14,639 nt of DNA, taken from assembly GCA_028277195.1 (NCBI GenBank), contig JANQGS010000213.1, forward strand, positions 1 to 14,639, given 5' to 3'. Each line of letters opens with the position of its first letter. The stretch's first letter is position 1. Below the pieces are notes generated by a model. It was not told the DNA's origin. It made no database searches and saw only the letters and a program-made list of their open reading frames with translations. This DNA is from Candidatus Gastranaerophilales bacterium (GTDB lineage Bacteria; Cyanobacteriota; Vampirovibrionia; Gastranaerophilales; UBA9971). Shown here piece by piece: positions 6,279 to 12,945 of the stretch. A program made the position numbers and the translations under genes.

Positions 6279-7328
6279 ATGGCTGTCCAGCACCAAAACA
6301 CAACGAAAAACATAGAAGTCCCTAAAAGTAATATAACCTCGATTATCAGGGAAGTAAAAAGACCGGAAACCGCCCTTAAGGACAATATTATCAACGGAAT
6401 CAACAGAAAAGGCGGATTCGTCAACACTCATTCGCACCTGGACAGGGCATACTCGGTTAATATGGAGAATTTCCACCTTGCTAACGCTTCTTTAAAGGAA
6501 AAATGGTATCTTGTTGACTCAATCAAGAGAAACTCAAATGTTTACCAGATTTATGACAGGATGGCATATGCGCTGGAGAGGATGATAGAGCAGAATGTGC
6601 AGGCAGTAGGCACTTTTATTGACATAGACGAGGTTGCGGAAGATAAGTGCATAAGGGCGGCCCAGCTTTTAAAAGACCAGACCGCCGCTGATATTGAAAT
6701 AAAATTTATTAACCAGACACTAAAGGGCGTTATAGACCCGAAATCAAGGGAATGGTTTGAACTGGGCGCGCAATTCGTCGATATAATCGGCGGGCTCCCC
6801 GCAAAGGATGCCGGATATGAGGAAGAGCACCTGGATATACTGATGGAAACGGCTAAAAAGTATAACAAGCCGGTACACGTACACGTTGACCAGTTCAACA
6901 CCTCAAAGGAAAAGGAAACAGAACTCCTGGCCAGGAAAACAATAGAGCATGGCTTGCAGGGCAGGGTAACAGCAATCCATTGCATTTCAGTGGGCGCGCA
7001 TAAGCAGGAATACAGGCGTGAATTATATGAATTAATGAAAAAGGCCCGATTGAATGTAATATGCTGTCCTACGGCATGGATTGACGGCAAGAGAAGCGAA
7101 GAGCTGGCCCCAACGCATAATTCCGTTACCCCGGTGGATGAAATGATTCCGGTCGGCATCCCGGTTGCAATAGGTACAGATAACATAGCCGATATCCTAA
7201 AACCTTTTACTGACGGTGATATGTGGACTGAGCTCAGGTTTTTGCTGGAGAGTTGCAGGTTTTATAACATAGATGAATTAATCAACATTTCAACTGTGAA
7301 CGGATTGAGAGTGCTGGATATACAGTAA
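6279..7328 (+). CDS. compact cytosine-deaminase-like metal-dependent amidohydrolase
   Basis: This is an amidohydrolase-superfamily protein most like the CodA/AtzC group; such enzymes hydrolyse amino or alkylamino groups from pyrimidine and triazine rings. Metal-site residues are visible: H51-S-H53 (THSHLDRA), H202 in VHVHVDQ, H234 in AIHCIS and D301 in IGTDNIAD. The position matching the catalytic Glu of E. coli CodA (third residue after the equivalent of H202) is Gln205. The protein has 349 residues against about 427 in CodA, and ends soon after NGLRVLDIQ, so most of the C-terminal beta-sandwich is missing. No downstream reading frame continues it, so it is a compact form rather than an obvious frameshift. 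AAGGAG (6265-6270) lies 8 bases before the ATG. It is followed after 10 bases by a HigA-like gene, probably co-transcribed. Superfamily is certain; substrate is unknown and a non-deaminase role is possible. Confidence 0.85.
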   Translation: MAVQHQNTTKNIEVPKSNITSIIREVKRPETALKDNIINGINRKGGFVNTHSHLDRAYSVNMENFHLANASLKEKWYLVDSIKRNSNVYQIYDRMAYALERMIEQNVQAVGTFIDIDEVAEDKCIRAAQLLKDQTAADIEIKFINQTLKGVIDPKSREWFELGAQFVDIIGGLPAKDAGYEEEHLDILMETAKKYNKPVHVHVDQFNTSKEKETELLARKTIEHGLQGRVTAIHCISVGAHKQEYRRELYELMKKARLNVICCPTAWIDGKRSEELAPTHNSVTPVDEMIPVGIPVAIGTDNIADILKPFTDGDMWTELRFLLESCRFYNIDELINISTVNGLRVLDIQ

Positions 7329-7338
7329 TGGTGATATT

Positions 7339-7623
7339 ATGCAAATGAAAAACCCGCCGCATCCCGGAAGAATACTAAAACAAGAATGCATTGACCCGAT
7401 TGGCTTAACAATAACAGAAGCCGCCCTGAAATTAGGGATATCCAGACAAACGCTCTCAGAGGTTATTAACGGCAAAGCCGGGATAAGCCCGCTAATGGCT
7501 TTAAAATTAGGCAAGGCCTTTAATACAACACCTGAGTTCTGGATTAACATGCAGTCCCAGTACGATTTAGCCCAGGCAAGAAAAACAGCAAATCTCGACG
7601 ATGTCCAGGTAATGGCAGGATAG
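7339..7623 (+). CDS. HigA/VapI-type XRE antitoxin-like regulator, without a visible toxin
   Basis: This 95-residue protein matches the HigA (VapI) antitoxin family: the NPPHPGRILKQE start, an XRE helix-turn-helix at about 22-60 (TITEAALKLGISRQTLSEVINGKAGIS), then MALKLGKAFNTTPEFWINMQSQYDLAQAR. In higBA modules the toxin HigB (about 90-110 residues) normally lies directly upstream. Here the upstream gene is the amidohydrolase, 10 bases away, and no HigB-like frame is present on either side. It may therefore be an orphan antitoxin or a transcription factor acting on its own operon. GGTGAT (7330-7335) fits the ATG at 7339 if aligned with the 3' part of the extended Shine-Dalgarno; the ATG at 7345, giving an MKNPPHPG start, is an alternative. 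Confidence 0.88.
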   Translation: MQMKNPPHPGRILKQECIDPIGLTITEAALKLGISRQTLSEVINGKAGISPLMALKLGKAFNTTPEFWINMQSQYDLAQARKTANLDDVQVMAG

Positions 7624-7676
7624 CGGATTTTACCACAAATATTATTGCCATAACCGCCGCAGCCTTTAAGTTCCGC

Positions 7677-7705
7677 TTGACCAAATAATTTTTTTATATC
7701 TTAAT
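7677..7705 (+). promoter_or_regulatory. possible promoter of metY-speB
   Basis: TTGACC (7677-7682, five of six) and CTTAAT (7700-7705, four of six) are 17 bases apart in an AT-rich stretch between the HigA-like gene and metY. Initiation would be near 7712, placing the palindrome at 7719-7732 within the first bases of the transcript. The -10 match is modest; AATAAT at 7703-7708 is an alternative but gives a 20-base spacer. Confidence 0.35.
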
Positions 7706-7718
7706 AATAGCAAGAATA

Positions 7719-7732
7719 TTCGGCATGCCGAA
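7719..7732. promoter_or_regulatory. 14-bp perfect palindrome before metY, candidate operator
   Basis: TTCGGCATGCCGAA is a perfect palindrome lying 8 bases before the AAGGAG of metY (7741-7746) and just downstream of the predicted transcription start. With no loop it is more plausibly a dimeric repressor site than an RNA hairpin. Which regulator would bind is unknown; the neighbouring HigA-like protein is one candidate. Confidence 0.4.
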
Positions 7733-7751
7733 AATTATGAAAGGAGAAAAA

Positions 7752-9017
7752 ATGAACTTCAATACACTGGCCATACACGGCGGGCAGGAGGTTGACCCGA
7801 CAACCCATTCAAGGGCAGTCCCCATTTACCAGACAACATCCTATTGTTTTGAGGACACGCAGGATGCGGCGGACCTGTTTGACCTGAAAAAATTCGGTAA
7901 TATCTATACACGTCTTATGAACCCTACAACAGACGTGCTTGAAAAACGCATAGCCCTGCTGGAAGGCGGTGTTGCCGCACTTGCAACCGCTTCGGGGCAG
8001 TCCGCGATAACTCTTGCGATACTGAATATCGCCAAAGCCGGCGATGAAATAATCTCCACCACGGCACTCTACGGCGGTACATATAACCTGTTTGAGCATA
8101 CGTTTAAAAAAATCGGCATTAACGTGAAATTCATAGATTCTGACGACCCTGAAGTCTATGATAAGGCCGTGACGGATAAAACAAGGCTGATTTATATAGA
8201 AAGCATAGGAAACCCCAGGCTTAACATACCTGATATAAAAAAGCTCGCCGAAATAGCCCATAAGCACAATATCCCGCTTATCGCGGACAATACCGTGCCT
8301 ACTCCTTACCTGTTAAGGCCCATAGAACACGGTGCAGATATTGTAATTCATTCTGCAACGAAGTTTTTAGGCGGCCATGGCACTTCAATAGGCGGGTTAA
8401 TAGTTGATTCCGGCAAGTTTGACTGGGCGGCCTCCGGTAAGTTCCCCGAGTTAACCGAACCTGACCCGAGCTATCACGGGATTAAATATACGGAAGCATT
8501 CGGAAACCTTGCTTATATCCTTAAGGTAAGGGTACAGTTATTAAGGGATATCGGACCCGCAATAAGCCCGTTTAACTCATTTTTAATTTTACAGGGAATA
8601 GAAACGCTTCACCTGAGGGTGCAGCGCCATTCGGAAAATGCGCTTGCGGTTGCAAAATTCCTTGAGGGGCATAAAAACGTCAGTTGGGTAAACTATCCGG
8701 GACTCAAAGGGCATATCGGTTATGAACTTGCCCAAAAATACCTCCCCAAAGGCCAGGGCGCACTGCTCGGGTTTGGAATTAAAGGAGGCAAGGAAGCGGG
8801 TATTAAGTTTATTAACGGTTTAAAACTGCTGTCCCACCTCGCGAACATTGGCGATGCAAAATCCCTGGTAATTCATCCCGCCAGCACAACACACCAGCAG
8901 CTTGGCCCGGAAGAAAAGGTTACGACAGGCGTAACCGAGGACTTTGTCCGATTGAGTGCAGGAATTGAAGATATTGATGATATTATAGGGGATATAAATC
9001 AGGCACTTGGAAAATAA
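7752..9017 (+). CDS. metY: O-acetylhomoserine sulfhydrylase (aminocarboxypropyltransferase)
   Basis: This is a PLP enzyme of the Cys/Met metabolism family that most likely makes homocysteine from O-acetylhomoserine and sulfide. With the start at 7752 it has 421 residues, the usual length for MetY, and begins NFNTLAIHGGQ. Visible features are the phosphate/substrate motif YTRLMNPT (52-59), SGQSA (81-85), the DN aspartate (179-180) and the PLP lysine K204 in SATKFLGGHG. The later LANIGDAKSLVIHPASTTHQQL block, typical of OAH sulfhydrylases, is present. The start at 7752 is chosen because AAGGAG sits 5 bases upstream; an in-frame ATG at 7725 would place the palindrome and ribosome site inside the coding region. 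Only 2 bases separate its stop from the agmatinase start, so the two are surely one transcript. A cystathionine-type role is less likely given length and motifs. Confidence 0.92.
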   Translation: MNFNTLAIHGGQEVDPTTHSRAVPIYQTTSYCFEDTQDAADLFDLKKFGNIYTRLMNPTTDVLEKRIALLEGGVAALATASGQSAITLAILNIAKAGDEIISTTALYGGTYNLFEHTFKKIGINVKFIDSDDPEVYDKAVTDKTRLIYIESIGNPRLNIPDIKKLAEIAHKHNIPLIADNTVPTPYLLRPIEHGADIVIHSATKFLGGHGTSIGGLIVDSGKFDWAASGKFPELTEPDPSYHGIKYTEAFGNLAYILKVRVQLLRDIGPAISPFNSFLILQGIETLHLRVQRHSENALAVAKFLEGHKNVSWVNYPGLKGHIGYELAQKYLPKGQGALLGFGIKGGKEAGIKFINGLKLLSHLANIGDAKSLVIHPASTTHQQLGPEEKVTTGVTEDFVRLSAGIEDIDDIIGDINQALGK

Positions 9018-9019
9018 GG

Positions 9020-9868
9020 ATGCTCACAGGACCTTTTTTATCGAGAAACTGGCTCGGCTCAACCGATGACTTTGATAAAGCCGATACCGTAATGGTCGGG
9101 CTGCCCTATGACGGAACCTGCTGTTATAAGCCGGGTTCAAGGTTTGCTCCCGAGGAAATAAGGATTGCCTCGTTTGACATTGAGTCTTACTCGCCGGTTT
9201 TTGATAAGGACCTGGAGGAAACCGGGTTTTATGATGCCGGGGAGCTTGAGCTGCGGTACGGCAACAGGGAAGATACATTATTCAGGATAAAAAGGGCCGC
9301 ACGGGAAACCTTTGCCCTGGGGAAAAAATGGCTGGGCATAGGCGGGGAACACCTGGTAACGCTCCCCGCGGTTAAGGCATGCGCTGAAAAGTTCCCGGAG
9401 CTTGCCTTAATACATTTTGATGCCCACGCTGACCTGAATGATGTGTATTTAAATGAGTCTTTGTCCCATGCCACGGTTATCAGAAGGATTTCAGAGTTTA
9501 TAAAGCCGGAAAATATAGCCCAGGTAGGAATAAGGTCAGGTTCCAGGGATGAATATAATTGGATAAACCGCTTTAACGCCCTTGTAAAAACGCCGGATGA
9601 GCTGCTAAATAGGGTTGGGGACAGGCCGGTTTACCTCAGTATAGACCTGGACGTGCTTGACCCGTCTGTATTATGCGGGACAGGAACTCCTGAGCCGGGC
9701 GGGATGAGTTTTAACGAGTTGGTGGAATGGCTCGTGGCAATAAAAGGTTTAAATATTGCGGGAGCTGACGTGGTTGAGCTCGCACCGCACTATGACCCTT
9801 CAAGGGCCTCTTCAATAACCGCCGCAAAGGTTATACGGGAGGTTTTATTTATTTTAAGCGGTATATAG
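9020..9868 (+). CDS. speB: agmatinase (ureohydrolase family)
   Basis: This is a binuclear manganese ureohydrolase, probably agmatinase, which splits agmatine into putrescine and urea. All metal ligands are visible: H111 in GGEH, D134/H136/D138 in DAHAD, and D209/D211 in SIDLDVLDPS; GTGTPEPGG (220-228) is the typical agmatinase signature following them. At 282 residues the length is normal for bacterial SpeB. It starts 2 bases after metY. The only ribosome-site candidate at suitable distance is a weak GGA, so coupling to metY is likely. The 3' end overlaps the convergent folate cyclo-ligase gene by 20 bases. Agmatinase is preferred over arginase or formimidoylglutamase because of the SpeA-like decarboxylase elsewhere in the window; substrate is inferred. 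Confidence 0.9.
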   Translation: MLTGPFLSRNWLGSTDDFDKADTVMVGLPYDGTCCYKPGSRFAPEEIRIASFDIESYSPVFDKDLEETGFYDAGELELRYGNREDTLFRIKRAARETFALGKKWLGIGGEHLVTLPAVKACAEKFPELALIHFDAHADLNDVYLNESLSHATVIRRISEFIKPENIAQVGIRSGSRDEYNWINRFNALVKTPDELLNRVGDRPVYLSIDLDVLDPSVLCGTGTPEPGGMSFNELVEWLVAIKGLNIAGADVVELAPHYDPSRASSITAAKVIREVLFILSGI

Positions 9869-10397
9869 TACTCTGTGTTACGGCTATATGCGCGGGAATA
9901 TCGTATTCATCGCAGGGCAGGCCGTCTGTAAGTAACTCGTCGGCTATCGGAACAATTTTAACGCAGTTACCGGGCAACCCGGCAAGAAACCTGTCATAAT
10001 ATCCCTTGCCGTAACCCAGCCTGTAACCTTTTTTATCCACCATTAAAGCCGGTATAATGATTATATCAGGTTCATTTATGTCTATTTCCTTTCCGGAGCA
10101 GGGTTCGCATATTCCATACCTGTTTAAACCAAGCTCAGAGCAGGCTTTAAACTCACAAAACACCATATTCTTATGGTCAGTAACTACCGGCAGGAACCAC
10201 TCCTTGGAAATATCTTCAAACAGGGGCTTTATGTTAATTTCATAATCAGACGGACAGTATCCGGCAATTTTTTTCGCTTTTTTATATTCATCCAAACCCC
10301 TGATAAGGCCGCAAATACTGCTGCTTATGACCTTTAAATCAAGGTTTTTCCTGGTTTTTCGGGCATATGTCCTGTATTCTTGCTTTGTTTTGAACAT
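9849..10397 (-). CDS. 5-formyltetrahydrofolate cyclo-ligase
   Basis: This ATP-dependent enzyme converts 5-formyl-THF to 5,10-methenyl-THF (FAU1/YgfA/MTHFS family). The C-terminal signature DKKGYRLGYGKGYYDRFL (121-138) is complete and diagnostic. The N-terminal basic segment KQEYRTYARKTRK and the IIIIPALMVD strand also fit. At 182 residues it is typical in length. It converges on speB and their last 20 bases overlap tail to tail: this gene's stop is at 9849-9851 and the speB stop at 9866-9868. No terminator is visible for either, so the two transcripts may overlap in antisense. The ATG at 10397 faces the XRE gene across a 97-base divergent spacer. Confidence 0.94.
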   Translation of the reverse strand: MFKTKQEYRTYARKTRKNLDLKVISSSICGLIRGLDEYKKAKKIAGYCPSDYEINIKPLFEDISKEWFLPVVTDHKNMVFCEFKACSELGLNRYGICEPCSGKEIDINEPDIIIIPALMVDKKGYRLGYGKGYYDRFLAGLPGNCVKIVPIADELLTDGLPCDEYDIPAHIAVTQSTIYRLK

Positions 10398-10455
10398 AAT
10401 TTTAACTTTTTTTAAGATTAAACAAAAAATGTTTTTGATTTTCAGAAAAGTAGTT

Positions 10456-10461
10456 TATAAT
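10456..10461 (+). promoter_or_regulatory. -10 element upstream of the XRE gene
   Basis: A perfect TATAAT lies 33 bases before the XRE start codon. The nearest -35-like sequence is TTGATT (10435-10440) at a short 15-base spacing, so the promoter may be weak or regulator-dependent. The rest of the 97-base divergent spacer is AT-rich with no clear operator repeat. Confidence 0.4.
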
Positions 10462-10494
10462 AAAAATATACACCTAAAGGAGAATTTTTTAAAT

Positions 10495-10860
10495 ATGGAT
10501 AAGGAAAAATTTTGTACCAAGCTACGAATCGCCAGACAGGACGCCGGTTTGAAACAGGAACAGGTGGCAAAGCATTTAAACCTTCCTATTTCCGCAGTTT
10601 CTGTCATGGAATCAGGAGCCAGAAAAGTCGACGTTTTCGAGCTTGAAAAACTTGCTGATATATATGACAAGCCTATTGAGTGGTTTTTTCACGAACATAA
10701 CCCTCAATTCAGGCGGAGGTGGTATGATTTGGACCCTGTGCTCTCAGAGGCCGTGGAGCTCTTGCGCAAAGCTCCCACAAAACTGCAAAGAAGCGCTGCA
10801 TATGGTATTATCGGCTTTTTAAGGCAGGGCGGATTCGTTGATAAAGATAAAGAGTTTTAG
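10495..10860 (+). CDS. small XRE-family transcriptional regulator
   Basis: This 121-residue DNA-binding protein has an XRE/Cro-CI helix-turn-helix at about residues 6-60: FCTKLRIARQDAGLKQEQVA, then NLPISAVSVMESGARKVDVFELEKLADIY and PIEWFF. A helical C-terminal half contains LSEAVELLRKAP and a Gly-rich GIIGFLRQGGF. The start is placed at the ATG at 10495, preceded by AAAGGAGAA (10476-10484), with 12 bases between GGAG and the ATG. A longer in-frame extension back to 10327 would run through the opposite gene and the promoter and is rejected. No toxin or ImmA-type protease partner lies next to it. Targets are unknown; autoregulation or control of the divergent cyclo-ligase gene is possible. Confidence 0.85.
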   Translation: MDKEKFCTKLRIARQDAGLKQEQVAKHLNLPISAVSVMESGARKVDVFELEKLADIYDKPIEWFFHEHNPQFRRRWYDLDPVLSEAVELLRKAPTKLQRSAAYGIIGFLRQGGFVDKDKEF

Positions 10861-10912
10861 GACAAACCAGGAATAACTGAATTTTTTATATTTTCGCGAC
10901 CGTTTGGCTATT

Positions 10913-11989
10913 CTAATCTTCTTGGGTTTTCAACTCTTTTTGCACACTTTTAAAGAACAATTTTTTCTTTATTTTCGGGTCATTTTCCTCTTCATATTTT
11001 TTGAGTTCTTCTTCCAGTTCCCTTGCTTCCCTGTCGTGGCTGTCTTCATAACGTATAATCTGTTTTGAGAACCTCTTTGTCTCCTCTAAAAGTTTTTTAG
11101 CGGCATCGCTTATGTCATCATCTTTTCCGTCTGTTTTTCCTTTTTTCAGTATTTCCTCAATTTTTTTGAGCCTTTCAATCCTTTTCTTGCGGAATTTAAA
11201 CGTTTGCAGCTCAGTCTTTGCCATTTTACTCCTTAAAACAACTATTTCCACACGCCTGTTGGCATTCCTGCCCGCTTCAGTGTCATTGTCGGCAATGGGC
11301 CTTGTCTCCCCGTAACCCACAACTACAAACCTGTCTTTTTCAATACCTGTAAAATCGGTAAAATACCTTACTATACTGGCGGCCCTGGCCGCTGATAGCT
11401 CCCAGTTGGAGGGGAACTTATCCGAGTTTGCCATGGGTATATTATCAGAATGCCCTTCTACCCTGATAATATTGTAGGGAAATTTTTTATGGAGCAATTG
11501 ACCTATTTTTTTAACGGTCTCATGTGCTTGTTCTTTTATTTCCGAGGCTGAGGGTTCAAAAAAAATATTCCCTACAAGCCTTATTATGAGCCCTCTTTCA
11601 GTTACCCTTGTTTTTACCCCCTTGATATCATCGTCTTTTCCGGTTTTAAGCTCTTCCTGTAAAACCCCGTAATTCATTTGCTCTTCTTTTGCGGCGATTT
11701 CATCAAGTATGGTCGGGACCATGTTTTGCTCATCCATATACCCGTCAGAGTCAAACACATTTTCCCCTTTGTTGCTTAAAACCCCCGCGTCTCCCTCTAA
11801 AACGGTAGGCGAGTAAGAAAAAGCCTTCCTCAAGGATACTTTCAAGTCCTTAAACTTTGCCAGGTCAATCTGGGAGAGGGCATATAGCACAACAAACGTC
11901 GCAAAAAGCAGCGTAATAAAATCAGCGTATGAAACAAGCCACCTTTCAAGGTTTTCGTGTTCTTCTGCGTGTTTTTTCCTTTTGCCCAA
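10913..11989 (-). CDS. motB: MotB-type stator protein with long charged C-terminal extension
   Basis: MotB is the stator subunit that anchors to peptidoglycan and carries the ion-binding aspartate. Seen over 358 residues: a basic cytoplasmic N-terminus, one membrane helix (about 20-40) starting YADFITLLFATFVVLYAL with the ion-pathway Asp at D23, a periplasmic linker with plug-like segment, and an OmpA/MotB peptidoglycan-binding domain (about 130-252) with VEGHSDN (177-183), NWELSAARA (195-203), GYGETRP and NRRVEI. Residues 254-358 form an extra Lys/Glu-rich, probably helical or coiled-coil tail not found in the usual 250-310-residue MotB. The start is TTG at 11989, directly after the motA stop. 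AAGGAGG (12001-12007) lies 11 bases upstream inside the motA end. No other flagellar gene is in the window. Proton versus sodium use cannot be decided. Confidence 0.92.
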   Translation of the reverse strand: MGKRKKHAEEHENLERWLVSYADFITLLFATFVVLYALSQIDLAKFKDLKVSLRKAFSYSPTVLEGDAGVLSNKGENVFDSDGYMDEQNMVPTILDEIAAKEEQMNYGVLQEELKTGKDDDIKGVKTRVTERGLIIRLVGNIFFEPSASEIKEQAHETVKKIGQLLHKKFPYNIIRVEGHSDNIPMANSDKFPSNWELSAARAASIVRYFTDFTGIEKDRFVVVGYGETRPIADNDTEAGRNANRRVEIVVLRSKMAKTELQTFKFRKKRIERLKKIEEILKKGKTDGKDDDISDAAKKLLEETKRFSKQIIRYEDSHDREARELEEELKKYEEENDPKIKKKLFFKSVQKELKTQED

Positions 11990-12778
11990 TTATGCTGTTG
12001 CCTCCTTAGCGGCTCCGGTCGGTTCCGGTTTTTGTTTTTCCAGTATAAATGCCTGGAGTTTTCTCTCGATAAGCGCAGGACTCTCACCGGCCTGTATTGC
12101 CAAAATGCCTTCCACCATCATTTCCTTTGACACAAATGCTTTCTGGTCCTTAAATTTAATTTTTGAGCCTAACGGGATACAAATCAGGTTTGCAACGCCA
12201 ACCCCGTACACAGTGGCAACGAACGCAACAGCAATACCAGCCCCCAGGCTTGACGGGTCAGCAAGGTTTTCCATAACGTGGATAAGCCCCAGCACCGCCC
12301 CGATAATACCGATTGTAGGGGCAAGCCCGCCTGCTGACTCCCAGACTTTTGCAGCGCCTTTTGATGCTTCCTCCATCTGGGAAATCTGGGTTTCCATTAA
12401 GTCTCTTACCAGTTTCGGGTCAGCGCCGTCGCTGACAGCTTCCAGGCCCAGTGTAATCAGCGGGTCGCTGGCGTTTTTCGCTTCTTTTTCAAGCGCGATA
12501 ACCCCTTCCTTCCTGGCTTTTGTCGCATATTTTACCAGTTCTGTGATGAGCTCCTTCGGGTCTGCGGTTTCGTTAAAATAAACTCTTTTCAGTGCTGTAA
12601 CAGAGTCCAGGAGTTGGTGTTGGGGAAAGCTCAATATTACCGCACCGGCAGTTCCTCCAAATACAATAAGTGCCGCTGTTATCTGCAACAGGGCCATGGG
12701 GTTTCCCCCTTCGAGGATTTGTCCCAGGAGGATTGCTGCTATACCGAGTATTGTGCCTATTATTGATGTTAAATCCAT
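11990..12778 (-). CDS. motA: MotA-type stator channel protein
   Basis: MotA is the stator subunit that surrounds MotB and contacts the rotor. In 262 residues there are four membrane helices (about 4-22, 30-50, 152-170 and 178-203) with a large cytoplasmic loop after the second. Conserved functional positions are visible: R89 and E97 in the loop, equivalent to E. coli R90 and E98 with the same spacing of 8, and the prolines P154 (GLAPTIG) and P202 (CIPLGS), matching P173 and P222. The ATG at 12778 has a modest GAGCAGG site upstream. Its TAA stop is immediately followed by the motB TTG. A 167-base spacer separates it from speA on the same strand with no clear terminator between them, so some transcription may come from speA. 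Confidence 0.94.
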   Translation of the reverse strand: MDLTSIIGTILGIAAILLGQILEGGNPMALLQITAALIVFGGTAGAVILSFPQHQLLDSVTALKRVYFNETADPKELITELVKYATKARKEGVIALEKEAKNASDPLITLGLEAVSDGADPKLVRDLMETQISQMEEASKGAAKVWESAGGLAPTIGIIGAVLGLIHVMENLADPSSLGAGIAVAFVATVYGVGVANLICIPLGSKIKFKDQKAFVSKEMMVEGILAIQAGESPALIERKLQAFILEKQKPEPTGAAKEATA

Positions 12779-12802
12779 GTCTTACCTGCTCATTCATTAT
12801 CA

Positions 12803-12821
12803 TTCCGGACTTTTCCCGGAA
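12803..12821. repeat. 6-bp inverted repeat in the motA leader
   Basis: TTCCGG (12803-12808) and CCGGAA (12816-12821) are separated by 7 bases and end about 24 bases before the motA ATG. It could be a small leader hairpin or a regulator site. It has no following T-tract, so it is not an intrinsic terminator. Confidence 0.3.
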
Positions 12822-12922
12822 CCTTTTGCCCTATATTTATTTAAATGGATTTTTTAAAACAGGTAATCATATACCAGAATGAGTTTTATTACACAGAGAA
12901 TAAAGTAACTGCCCGTGCGTCA

Positions 12923-12938
12923 GTTAAAGGCCTTTAAC
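12923..12938. repeat. 16-bp perfect palindrome between speA and motA
   Basis: GTTAAAGGCCTTTAAC is a perfect palindrome starting 8 bases beyond the speA stop. A loopless palindrome without a T-run is not an intrinsic terminator, and it is far from the motA start (about 145 bases). A protein-binding site is the most economical reading, but chance cannot be excluded. Confidence 0.35.
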
Positions 12939-12945
12939 CAACGCT

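Noticed and set aside
6264..6282. AAGGAG-ATATAACC-ATGG at the start of the deaminase gene looks like an expression-vector ribosome site.
   Set aside because: It differs from the common vector sequence, the surrounding context is natural and continuous, and AAGGAG plus ATATA is frequent in AT-rich bacteria.
7725..7751. Nine-residue N-terminal extension of MetY starting at 7725.
   Set aside because: The ATG at 7752 has AAGGAG at ideal spacing, and the extension would include the palindrome and ribosome-binding site.
7624..7751. SAM riboswitch or T-box upstream of metY.
   Set aside because: The spacer is only 128 bases, with no multi-helix junction, no T-box sequence and no terminator hairpin.
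10327..10494. N-terminal 56-residue extension of the XRE regulator.
   Set aside because: It overlaps the start of the opposite gene and the TATAAT, is hydrophobic low-complexity, and the helix-turn-helix begins right after the ATG at 10495.
12779..12945. Flagellar sigma28 promoter upstream of motA.
   Set aside because: No TAAA...GCCGATAA-type match with proper spacing could be found on the minus strand.
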